Source: Hirsutella rhossiliensis (taxonomy: Eukaryota > Ascomycota > Sordariomycetes > Hypocreales > Ophiocordycipitaceae). Taken from it: 64,000 nt of DNA. Numbering within the stretch: position 1 is the first letter of the stretch; every line of letters starts with the position of its first letter. Shown piece after piece: positions 22,183 to 32,653 of the stretch. The notes under the pieces are model-generated. The model ran no database searches, was not told the DNA's origin, and was given only the letters and a program-made list of their open reading frames with translations. The stretch is from the NCBI RefSeq assembly GCF_020360975.1, contig NW_025408667.1:7688001-7752000 (forward strand), in the 5' to 3' direction. The position numbers and the translations under genes were made by a program.

Positions 22183-24499
22183 ATGCCCAGGCAAAGGCGA
22201 GCGTGCGACACGTGCTACAAGCGAAAGGTGTCTCTCTCTCGCGCCTCTGCACGGTCGATAAACACAGTTGTCTCCTTCATGTTTGATCTGTCCAAGCCAC
22301 TCATTGGCCAGAGCTTCCGCTTACCGTGCCTAGATCCAGTGCGATGCGTCCGAGGCTGGTTCCTGCGACTGGTGCAGCCACCACGGCCTCCCGTGCACAT
22401 TTACCCGCGCAAGGGGCAACAAGAGACGCATAGTGTGAGTGTTCTGCGTTCGCATGCCCTCCATGGTGATTGACCAAGTCTCTTATATACCGCAAGTGAG
22501 CGAGCTAACGGCAACCCTCCAAGATCCCGCGTCGCGTCGAGGCAGGCTCTGGCTGCACGCACACAAACAGACGCCTCTCACACGGTAGCAACCGAAGACG
22601 CAACTAGTGCCTCTGTCGCATCTGCTACATCTTCCCCGGATCAGGGCCGCCCAGCCGCCCAGCCAAATGATGTCTGCACAGCCCCGGCGCTTTCTGGGAC
22701 CGAATCCCCGCGCCCAATGCGTCTGAACAACGCTGCTCTCGGGAAAATCTACATCTCCGGGCACAACTTTGGCACATTTTGCACCCGGGACGGCATTCCT
22801 CAGTTCACGGCTCAGGGCCAAGAATGGATCTTCTCCAGGACGGGGCAGTGGCTTTCCTTTCAGAGGCTCTATGCTGCCGAGAACCCACCTGCTCCCTGCT
22901 TCTCCAAGCTCTCTCTGGACCAGGCCTCTCATGGCCAGAGGATGCGCTTGCCTGAAGAATGGATTGTATACTCTCTCCTAAAAGCTTTCCTGGCCTCCGA
23001 CTTCCGGCTCGTGTTTCCGATGCTGGACGGTGTTCTGTTTGAGGATACCATCCGGCTGGCTTATACGCAAGACACCGTCCAGACCCTCGAGAAACGCAGT
23101 GCCAACGCCTGCGTCTTTGCCTTTCTTTCCATGGTCGGCCCTCGGCGCTTGGGATGCGAAGCCGCTCGGCTCGTCAATGGTGATGCCTGCGCGGCTGAAG
23201 CACAGGTCTTGCTGTCCGACTTTCTCGAGGAATCGAGCATCACGATGCTGCAGACTGTACTCATGCTGGTATGCGACCAATTTTCTTCCGGGCTGTCCAC
23301 CTTTAACCTTAAAATCCATGTGTGACTAACAGCTGTTCTTCGTCTGGCACAGCTCGCGTACGAGACTTTCTCTGGCCGCCTGCAAGCTGCGTCAATGTAC
23401 CATGCAGTTGCCTGCCGGTGCGTGTTCGTCCTGGGAGGGCATATGCTCATACCCTCTGCGCCTCACCACGGCGAGCTGGGCGTGCAGGACCGCGAAGATC
23501 GACAGCTTCGCATATTGTTCTGGGTATGCTACGTCTTCGACAAAGACATAGCCCTTCGCACGGGTCAACCGCCCATCATCAGCGACGAATTTTGCGACCT
23601 GACCTTTCCCGAATGGTCCGACGAGAGTCGCTTTGCCACCAACTCTCCGGCTTGTGACAACGCAAGCACGTCTTCAAACAACGGATTCAGAGCTCCATGG
23701 TTTCCCAACGACCTGCGACTGAGCCTGCTCAAGTCCAGGGTGTGTCGATTGCTGTACTCGGCCCCTTCTTTGCGGCAGTCGGACGCCGAGCTCCTGCGCA
23801 CCATCCGCGAGCTAGACGAAGAGCTCGAGAGCTGGCGTCTGTCCATTCCGGCCGACTTCTCGCCCACCCTGTCTGTATCCGAGAAGCACGCGAGGCTGGT
23901 CGCGGACCTGGACATATCCAGGAGCATGCTGCACATTGAACTGAACCTGAATTATCAATACCTCATGAACGCCATCCACGCTGCCAGTGGCAGGTGCATG
24001 GTCGATGGAAGTGGTCCCGGCCAGGCAGCGTCGTTTGGGGTCCGGTCGAGTCTGGAGCTGTCCGTGGAAGCCAGCCGGTCGACGCTCATATATCTCAGCG
24101 CGGCGGCAAACCGGCTTGTCGGCGAAGCATTCTGGTATGTGAGATTTCCGCCCAGTTGTTATCAGGACGCCTCATGCGGCACTTGCGTGGGCTTTCTGAC
24201 ACACGCGTAGGGTCTTTGTCTTCTACCCCGTGTCAGCCCTTGTGACCATCTTCTTCAGTATCCTGAGAAACCCGCTGGATGAGCAGGCAACCCAGGACGT
24301 GGAGCTGCTCGGTTTGGCATCCAACATCATCAAAAGCATGCCCATCAGTCAGATCACAGCTCACGAGATGGCGTACCTGGGACGCGTGGATGAGTTTGTT
24401 GCGGAACTCGGAAGATTAGGCAAATGTGCCATCGCAAAGTCGCGGAACGAAGCCAAAGAGTACGCAAGGGCAGGTTTCTCAGACAATTGTGCGGGCTGA
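22183..24499 (+). CDS. Zn2Cys6 fungal-specific transcription factor, five exons
   Basis: The exons are 22183..22227, 22334..22434, 22497..23268, 23353..24134 and 24211..24499, in frame to about 662 aa. The binuclear zinc cluster is split by intron 1: ACDTCYKRK in exon 1, then IQCDASEAGSCDWCSHHGLPC in exon 2. The spacing is Cx2Cx6Cx7Cx2Cx6C, exactly the Gal4-type pattern, and KRKIQC fits the DNA contact loop. The middle-homology (Fungal_trans) region is in exons 3-4: FSGRLQAASMYHAVACR, ILFWVCYVFDKDIALRTGQPP and ISDEFCDLTFP are its usual landmarks. The exon 3 acceptor is the least certain; an alternative at 22479 is also in frame. It is a nuclear regulator, divergent from the ABC pump, so local control of efflux is the natural guess. 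Its target is not shown. Confidence 0.9.
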
Positions 24500-27400
24500 C
24501 GAGCCATGTTCGACGGTCTTTACACAAGAGCGGAGGCTTGGACGAACACCTTGCCAGCCTGGCGCCAACTACCGCAGTGATGCAACGAGACCTCGGCGGC
24601 GTTCATGGCTGCAAGGACGGCTTCCTGGATGGATAGCAGGAGGTCCTGGATTGATGGTATTCATCTTGACCTTGCCCACCAAAGGCAAACCAAGTCTTGT
24701 TTAATACTTGCCTCATTTTACGATTACGCACTGCCCCTTCTGCCAGCCTAATATGCTGAGGAGCGAGACAGGCCGCAGGAGCAGGATCTCATGTGCCCTA
24801 TCGCCGGTCCTGTTGGCCGACGTCTGGTATCAAGAGACGGAAGTCATGTCACGGGCCGACCAATCTGTATCATGGACCAAAAATACGGGACGGCTGCTCT
24901 TGAGTCGTATCAGGCGAGAGCTTGCTCAATCAGTGGCACGATTGGTGGCCGCAAAAGGAACATGGTTTGATGCCGTTGTCCACGAGTTCTCGGCCAACTT
25001 GAAGTTGTACGCCTCGCTTGCATCGAACCAGCCTTGACCTGTTTAGTGGGTTTTCGAAGTCGGCAAATCTGCCCTCAAGGGGTAATACCTATTAGCTACA
25101 CCTTGGGACTAGACAAGTCCTACAGCGGGCGCCTGAATAGTTACCGAGACACCCTCCGATCACCAGTCCTGGGTCCGGCTACACGCTGCCGGGGCCGGCC
25201 CAACCAGTGGCGTCAAGCATCAGATAAGAGAGACGACGGGCGGAACCGTGGGACCATCCGTACTAGAGCAAGGCGTCTGGACGAGCAGTCATCGCCAATG
25301 ATCCTTGACGCTTGTGTCGGAAATGACGCCGCCGAGCTCATTGGCATCCTAAACCTTGATCTGTCTCTCCTCTCATGATACACCTGTCACAGCAGATGTT
25401 AGCTACCACCACGTCCAATATCACTTGAGTGTTCATCAGCGTCCTCAAGGACGGGTCTGGGTTGAGAAGATTTCTAGCATCACGGCATGTATTCACTGAA
25501 AGACACATGTGTCATTCGCAGAGGCGCGGCCGGCCACCTGATGAAGCGTTTGCCAGCGGCGGCATAGCCAACGCCCGGCTTGCGAACAGCGGCGACAGAT
25601 GACGGAGCCGATGGAGCCGTCGAACGGCGTCTGTTGACCAACATTCATGGGCCCGCCATGAGCCAACACGCCCTAGACGCCGCAATCCACAAGCCGGCCG
25701 GGAGTGACATGCACCGGCGCACGATCGATCTGGCATTCGGGTCCCGACATGGTGGTCCTGGTGTCGCGAGCCTTGCCTAGCGTTGGCAGAGTCGAGCTGC
25801 GCCGTAGACGCAAGCCACCAAAGTCAAAGGCGACGACGCCAGGCCCAAACCCCATGCGGACGTGTCGCGAACAATGTCCGTGCCCGAGAGTTTGCCCCGA
25901 CCGTTGCCCAAGGGCCGGGAAGGAAAGACTGTTGCCACGCGCCAAGCTGTCAAGGCATGCCATGTTTGAAGTTTCCCACGACGGCACTCTGGGCGCCATT
26001 GAACGGAGGACGGGACCGAGCGGGCTCTGCATTCCTCCGAAGCACTGTTGCGGAAGCCGGGAGCGGATTGATCGGCAGTGGGACGAGACGGCCGTTGGGG
26101 TCAGCGAGACGACACCCGAAACGCGTGCGCTAGGCAAGGACGGCGTCGGGAGCGGCCGCGCTGATGGGCTGCGACACTACGGGGAATTGCCGAACCAGCT
26201 CGTTAGGCCCATGGGCCGCCGCGCCTGGAGAGCCTGCACGGACGGCGTCATTCCCCTTGTCAGCCGCCGCCGGCTCCACGTCCCTCCTCTCCGCCGGATC
26301 CGAGTCTCCAGACCACCACCGGGCGACGCTGCTGACTTGCCAACAGCCCCCTCTGCCGGCAAGCACCATAGTCTGGCATCTGTACCGGGCGGTCGAAGCG
26401 GTTGGTTGGCAGGGGCTGGTCAGGAGGCAGTGAGCAGCAAGAGTTCTTCATGTGTCCCCCGCCACCGCTATCGTCTGTCCTAGACGCCCACCGCCGCAGC
26501 CGCCACCCAGAAGCAACGGGGGCGTCGAGTTTCGGACGCGGATGGTGGTCCGGCAGATGGCCTGGTGTGCCCGCGCTTGACCTGCCGTCACGCCATTGGC
26601 CCGCGACACCACACCCTGGCAAGAGGACGCCTACCCATGCCCCTGCAAGAGCATCATGACATGTACTGTAGCGCGGGGGCGGGGTCTGCATCTGCCTGGC
26701 TACGTGGCGGCTCGAGAGCCCGCGATGGGGCACTTGGCCACTCGCACCAGGACGTTCTTGGATGTCGCCGTGACCAGTCAAAGGGGGAAAGCAGGCATCG
26801 GCTGCAAGGCGGTTTGTGGAGGGGGACAGACCGGCTGCGCGAACAGGACTACCACCACCGCCCACGGTCGCCACGACCACCACCCAGCGACGAGGGACGG
26901 GGGCGGCGCCGTCGTGTTTACTCTCTCACGAGGGCCGAGGCAATGCAAGGACGTGCTGTCGTGTGCGTGACGGTTCGCCGCGGGTGAAGCGGGGAGTAGG
27001 AGGCGAGAGGCAAAAGGCGAGAGGGAGCGAGGGCGACAAAGGACGGACGTGTAAGCACGCACAGCACGGCACAGTCACACGGCCGAGGCAAAGACTGGGG
27101 AGACCAAGCGCCCGCCGCCAACTGTTTGCAGGAGGCACACGAAGAAGGAAGAAGTGCATCGTCCATCATCATGTGGCACGGCAAGCCCTCGATCCATGCG
27201 CTGTGCCCAGGCAGACGAGACAAGAACAACAAAACGGGGCAGATGGTGCACGCCACCCACGCCAACGGGGTCCTGGGGAATTTGGCGGTGAGGATGGAGA
27301 AGGCGAAGATGATGGGCGATGGAGAAGCGCCGCACAGACACACACTCTCTGCCTGTCATTCTCCTTTCTCCTGCTCGCCCTTGCTCTGATGGAGGGTTCC

Positions 27401-29815
27401 CTCTCTACACCATGCGCTGCATGCATACGTGCCTCCAGAGTGCGTGCAGGACCGTGCAGCCCGGGCCTATCGAGGGGATGATGGGTGGATGTGGCCGCGG
27501 CGGGACTAACGGGGGGCGGGACGGGCACGGGTCTTGACACGGTCGGTGCTGGTCCCCACTGCGCGGTCACGACGGTTGCTGGATTTTCTTCCGTCGGTTG
27601 GTTCCAGCGGCAGAGCCTGGGAGTGTTGGCTTGTCAAGGTGAGTAGAGCGAGTGCGTGTGTGCCAGCCAAGGAGGGGGGGGAGAAGGGGAGTGGCGTGGG
27701 TGAGTTTGTCGAGTACAATGCAGTGCGTCCCCTCGACGACGGCGCCCTTGGAGCCACGGTCTGGCTGGCTGGTTCGTTGCTAAGGCATGTCAAGTATGCA
27801 CCGAGTATGCACCTACGTGGGTGTGAGAGCGTGTGCATGCAGCCTGCAGCCGGGCTTGCATAGGCCCGCGCCCGGCTCCATGCAATGGTCAAGCATCACG
27901 CCTCCCGAGAGGGCCATACACTACTTCGTACATGGCCAAGCCAACCAACCACTCTCTTACTCACTCACACTCCGGCGCTCTCTCTCTCACGCCCCCCTTT
28001 GCTCAGTGGTCGAGTCTGTGAATCGCCCCAATCATCGCTGCGCGCACACGGGGCCTGGACGGCATGGGGGCTAGGCTGCTTCCTTTCTTTCCAGTTGCAG
28101 TGCCGTGGTGCTACTGTTGCTGCTGCTGCTGCTACTGTATGTATAATATTGTAGAGTGTGTGGATGGTCTACTGTGCAGTATCAGTCGCGGCATTGGGGT
28201 CTGGCCATCCATCCAGCCATCCTCAACACTGTCCTCTGCACCTACGGGGTGGCTAGGGAGGCGAAGTTTGCTTCCAGTGCCCGTCAGCCAGCTCGAATCC
28301 TCCCGCGCAAGGGACAGGATCTCCGAGGGGCCCCTTCAGACATATCACATTGGAGAATACGACCAAATGTGCATAGATGAGAATACAGTAAGTAGCAAGA
28401 ATGGGAGAAACAAGTGCGGCATACGCCGTACTGTACACAGATACTCCCCAAACATAGTCCCATCTCCAGCCAACCCGTCGATACGATGTATTCAACCCCC
28501 CGAGACCGGATTAGGAGCCCCGGTCAACCTAGCTCTTCAGAAGAAATGCCTAGACAACCAGCAAAACGGGGGGAGCCCTCGACCGTGCAAAGCACCGTGC
28601 TAAACAGGCAAGAACAGAGCGTGTGTGTGTGTAAGAAATAAGAGAGAGGGAGGGTAGTAGCAGAGTGTGAGAGAGAGAGTAAGAGACCTCCGCGGCCAAG
28701 CCCCCAGGTTAAACCTCCGACAAACAGCGGGTGGCCGGACTGGCTCCCGCCACGCCGACCCGGGAGATGGAGGGCCGCGACTTGGGAGACAACGACTTGG
28801 GAGGCAAGTTCCGAGGAGCTACCAAGATAACCCGCAGCTCTTGAAGCAAGGAAAGCAACGAGAATGCCCTCGACTACTGCCGGCAGACACCCATCCGGCG
28901 TGCAACTCGCGGCACCATCAAGGTCCCGCCTCCACACCAAGTTGCTCAACCTCATCTTCAGGCCAGAAAGTCAGTCTCACGGCAGCGAGAGAATAAAGAT
29001 TGGTTCAACGTATTGTATTGTGTGGCGATTGGCCGACGCAGCCGGGAAGTGACCAGCCCGCGTCGCCTCCCAACATGCCGTTCCAACGTGTGCTAAACCG
29101 AGTCCACCCTCCCTTTCGGGTGGCAGACGCTGAAGGGGGGGGGGCTGCTGAGGCCCTTCTATCTTGTCTCGCAAAGGGAAAGACGCCCCATGTCCGTTTA
29201 ATCCCATGAAGCCATTCCCGTTCGTGACCAACAATAAAGATATTGTAACCAAGATCCCAGTGGTAGCAAGGCCCGCCCCTGTTCGGGGCGCCGTCCTGTC
29301 TCTTTCATTTGACGTGCATCTCCGCACGCAAATATTCTCAAGTATCCATACTCGGTTCGTCCGTACCGGTAAAAATAGAAAGACAAAGATGAAGAAAATC
29401 CCGCTTCATTCTCAAGTCCATACTCGCAAGTACAGCACGCTTCATCCAGGCCCACTCATCTTCCCAAGACCGCAACAAAACTCCGCGCTGCAAGCAAAAA
29501 TAGCCCAGGTGTACGTAAAGTCTTTGCGCACAAAAGTTGTGACACGAAGCGGAGAGCCGTGAAAGCGCACCAAATTCAGGTCAAGAATACAAAAATAGAC
29601 CTTTTTGGCAGCCCTGAAAGCCCCGACAATCCAGATTTCGGACGTTTTGGTTTCGGCCGCGTCGAATAAAACGTCGGCTAGTTCCAGAGACGCCATGGGC
29701 GGTCAGCCCAGGCGTGATTCAAGGGAGTCAATATCGAATATGACAATATATGCAAAAGGCCAAGCCCTCTGGCAAGTGACAACGGGCATTGTACAGGCGG
29801 GTAAAGAAATAATCC
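24500..29815. other. Gene-poor interval (5.3 kb)
   Basis: I see no gene. It is convergent: 3' end of the Zn2Cys6 gene on the left, 3' end of the kinase gene on the right. Open frames at 25700-26900 are Arg/Pro/Gly-rich and occur simultaneously on both strands, as expected from GC content alone. From 27900 on there are GA/GT microsatellites (28617-28680) and no coding bias. A long noncoding RNA cannot be excluded. Confidence 0.45.
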
Positions 29816-31441
29816 CTAGTAGCAGCCCTGGAATGAAGGCATGAAGTGCACCTGCTGATGAAAGGCGGCCGGGTGTTGTGTCGCGGGGACCTGTTGAACG
29901 TATTTGACCACTTCCCACAGCGGGAAGAAGGAACGGGGCTGGTGACAAGGAGTTTGAACGGGAACCGGTGCCTGAATGGATACCGGAGCCGGCTGGCAAG
30001 CCAACGTCTGCGGAGCGGGCGGTACAGCCACGGGGGCAGAGACGGCAGGAACCGGTCCCGTGTAGTGCTGGGGCACAAACTCCTGGGAGTGGTAGACAGC
30101 CATCGAGTCCCTAACCTCCTCGGGTTCATATATGTGGGGAATATAGTCCTGGGGGAGCTCGTGCTGCTCCTGGATAAACTCTTCGTCCAAGTCGTCAAGG
30201 GTGGAGGCACTCGAGGTGAGAGATCCATCATCCGAAGACGTCGAGGCCGGCGAAAGGGGCGAATCGTACTCGTAGTCGTCGATAATGGCGTCCTCGTCAA
30301 CGTATTCGGTGGGGGAGAAGGTAGCGGCGGTGGCGCGAGGTGGTGTCGATGAGGGCGTCGAGATAGATGCAGGGGCAACAGCAGGAACAGTAAAGGAAGA
30401 GCACGCCATGATCCGGTTCCGAAGTTCCGGCAGAGTGATCCTGTGTTCAGGGCTCGGGTTGAAGATGCGGGCGAGGATGTCGTTGAGCTCGTCCGACAGG
30501 GGAAGAATGGTCTTGAGGAAATCGCGCGACCGGGCATAGGCTCTGTACGTCGAGTCCTGGAACAAGGCATGTTTCCATGGGTTGCGTCCACAAGTCAGGT
30601 TAACCAGGATAACCCCTAAGGACCACACGTCGTTGGGCGCACACATGTAGTAAGGCCTGCGGGTAGAGGGGTCCAGACACTCTGTAGTCAAGGAAAAGAA
30701 GAGTCAGTGGATGGGTCTGGGATAGGGAAGGTGGACTGGTCATGTACCTGGACTCATGTAAAAGGTGGAACCGCAGCCGTAGTCCTCGGAGCGGTCATCT
30801 GACGTGGCCAGGCCAAAGTCGGCGAGCTTGACCGTCTCGCCATTGTCCGTGACCAGGATGTTCTCGGGCTTAAGGTCCCGGTGGTAGATACCCAGCTTGT
30901 GGCAGTGCTCGACGGCATCCAAGATCTGGAGGAAGATGTCCTTGGAGAGATGGTCCTTGCCCACGTACTGGCCACGCTCGGTGATGTTGAGGAACAGGTC
31001 GCCTTCGGGGCAGTACTCGAGGATGACATAGATGCAGTCCGGGTCATCGACAATCTTGAGCATGGACACGACGTTTGGGTGGGCCGAAGCCAGGTAGTGG
31101 AGGCGGATCTCGCGCTGCTGGTAGGCAACCTGACGGCGCTCCAGGGGGGAGCCATCCGGGGCAAACTTGCTCAGGCATTTGACGGCGTAGCGGACGCCCG
31201 TCTTAACGTCCATGGCCAGGTAGACGACGCCATAAGCTCCGGTGCCCAGGATCTCGGTCAGCTGGAGCTTACCCTCGAGCAGCCTTCCTAACCGGTCCTC
31301 GGGAGCCAGGGGCATGCACCGGGAGTTGAAAGGCCTCGGGGCGAAGACGGCGGGCTGTTGGTGGAGGTTGCTGGCCTTGACATGGTCGTAGGCCGGCGAG
31401 GCCGGGGGTGTAGGATATCCAAAGGGGCCATGGTGCTGCAT
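29816..31441 (-). CDS. Ran1/Ksp1-like Ser/Thr protein kinase, two exons
   Basis: Exon 1 is 31441..30748 and exon 2 is 30681..29816, joined across a 66-nt intron to about 519 aa. The kinase domain covers about residues 57-330. It has the Gly loop GTGAYGVVYLA, Lys in YAVKCLSK, catalytic loop YHRDLKPENILV, KLADFGLATSD, and activation-segment end YMSPECLDPSTRRPYY. MSPEC in place of APE and the phrase NDVWSLGVILVNLTCGRNPW are typical of the Ran1/Pat1, Ksp1, Vhs1 and Sks1 group. The C-terminal 200 residues are acidic then Pro/Gln/Val-rich and disordered. Fungal members link nutrient status to meiosis, filamentation or autophagy. The active-site residues are intact, so it should be an active kinase. 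Assignment to one member of the group is not possible from sequence by eye. Confidence 0.92.
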
Positions 31442-31651
31442 GTTATATCCAGGGGAGGAGACGTCTCGATCCGGGCCGAGTCACGGGCCACGGATATTGC
31501 AAGCCGGAGAACGGCAGAGAGAGAAGAAAGAGAAGTCTTTCAACCAAAGGAAAAGAGACGTCAAGGAAACCAGGAGTCGAGCGGTTTAATGTCCACGGGC
31601 CGAAGGAATCCTGTTCCCCGAGTGGCGGTCTTGGTGATGGGGATAGGGGAA

Positions 31652-31659
31652 TATATATA
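31652..31659 (-). promoter_or_regulatory. TATA box of the Ran1-like kinase gene
   Basis: TATATATA on the minus strand, about 210 bp upstream of the ATG at 31441, followed by an AG/CT-rich leader. Confidence 0.45.
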
Positions 31660-32604
31660 AAATTGGCAGAAGATGGACAGGGAAAATATCCGGAAGCACC
31701 TCAACAGCCGAGTCAACGGGTCGAGGAAAGGGTCTCCAAACGGACGCGCAACGACGGAGCCGGCGGCCAAGAGAGAAGAAAAAGAAAGGGTATGTGCGGA
31801 GGTGGATATCGTGGACACAACAGTCGCGGTGGACGAGGCGGCAATGCGAGGACGGATAAGTCGGAAGAGTCGGAGACGTGGTTGGTGGCGACGGAGCAGG
31901 AGGAGCGGACAGATGGAGGCCGGGGAGAGGAGGTTGATGAAGGAAGAAGAAGAAAAAGTGGTGCGTGGTGGGCGAGGAAGCTGAGGATGTAGAGAAGCGT
32001 ATAAGTCGTGAGGCTCGGGCTGATGATGATGAGGCGGGCGGGATGAAGTAGATAACCAAGGAAAGGATAAATGGAGCGTGAGGCGGGAGGCGGTACGTAC
32101 CCGCTCGATGCTGGGCGTGTGTGTCTGGTCTGTTCGGGAGGGGGTGTGTGGAGGGGCGTGGGGCACTGGGCGTGGGGCAAGAAAGGGTAGGAGGAAGGAA
32201 GAAGGGTATGATGTGCCCTACAGTGCAAAGTATCGCGTGCAGGGAGCATACACACTGTAACGGGCTTGCGCTGGAACTCACACGCGCACGCAGACACGGT
32301 GCACCGGGCAGGCTGTGTACTTGGCAGGCGCAGCAGGCGGCGGGGACGCATGGACGTAACGGCACACAGTGTGGATGCCCCGCCCGAACAGGCCGTGTCA
32401 ACGAGCCGACTGACTGCGTGGAGCCTCGTCCTCTTGCTCGTGTGCAGGGAAAATGGGCCGGTCGCGGCTGGGATGGTACGTACCGCATGAGGCCAGCGCG
32501 ACGGACCATTGACAGGCCAAAGCAAAAAGAAAAGAGGGTAAAAAGCAAGAGCGCGCTAACAGCAGCGAAAAGGCTAATGTGTGCGTGTGATATTTGGCCC
32601 GTCT

Positions 32605-32653
32605 GGCAGGGATGGCAGGGATTGCAGGGATGGCAGGATGGCAGGGATGGCAA
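32605..32653. repeat. GGCAGGGAT short tandem repeat
   Basis: About five imperfect 8-10-bp copies of GGCAGGGAT, noncoding. Confidence 0.8.

Noticed and set aside
25704..26483. Plus-strand open frame of 259 codons
   Set aside because: Arg/Pro-rich, competing frames on both strands, no motif. GC content explains it.
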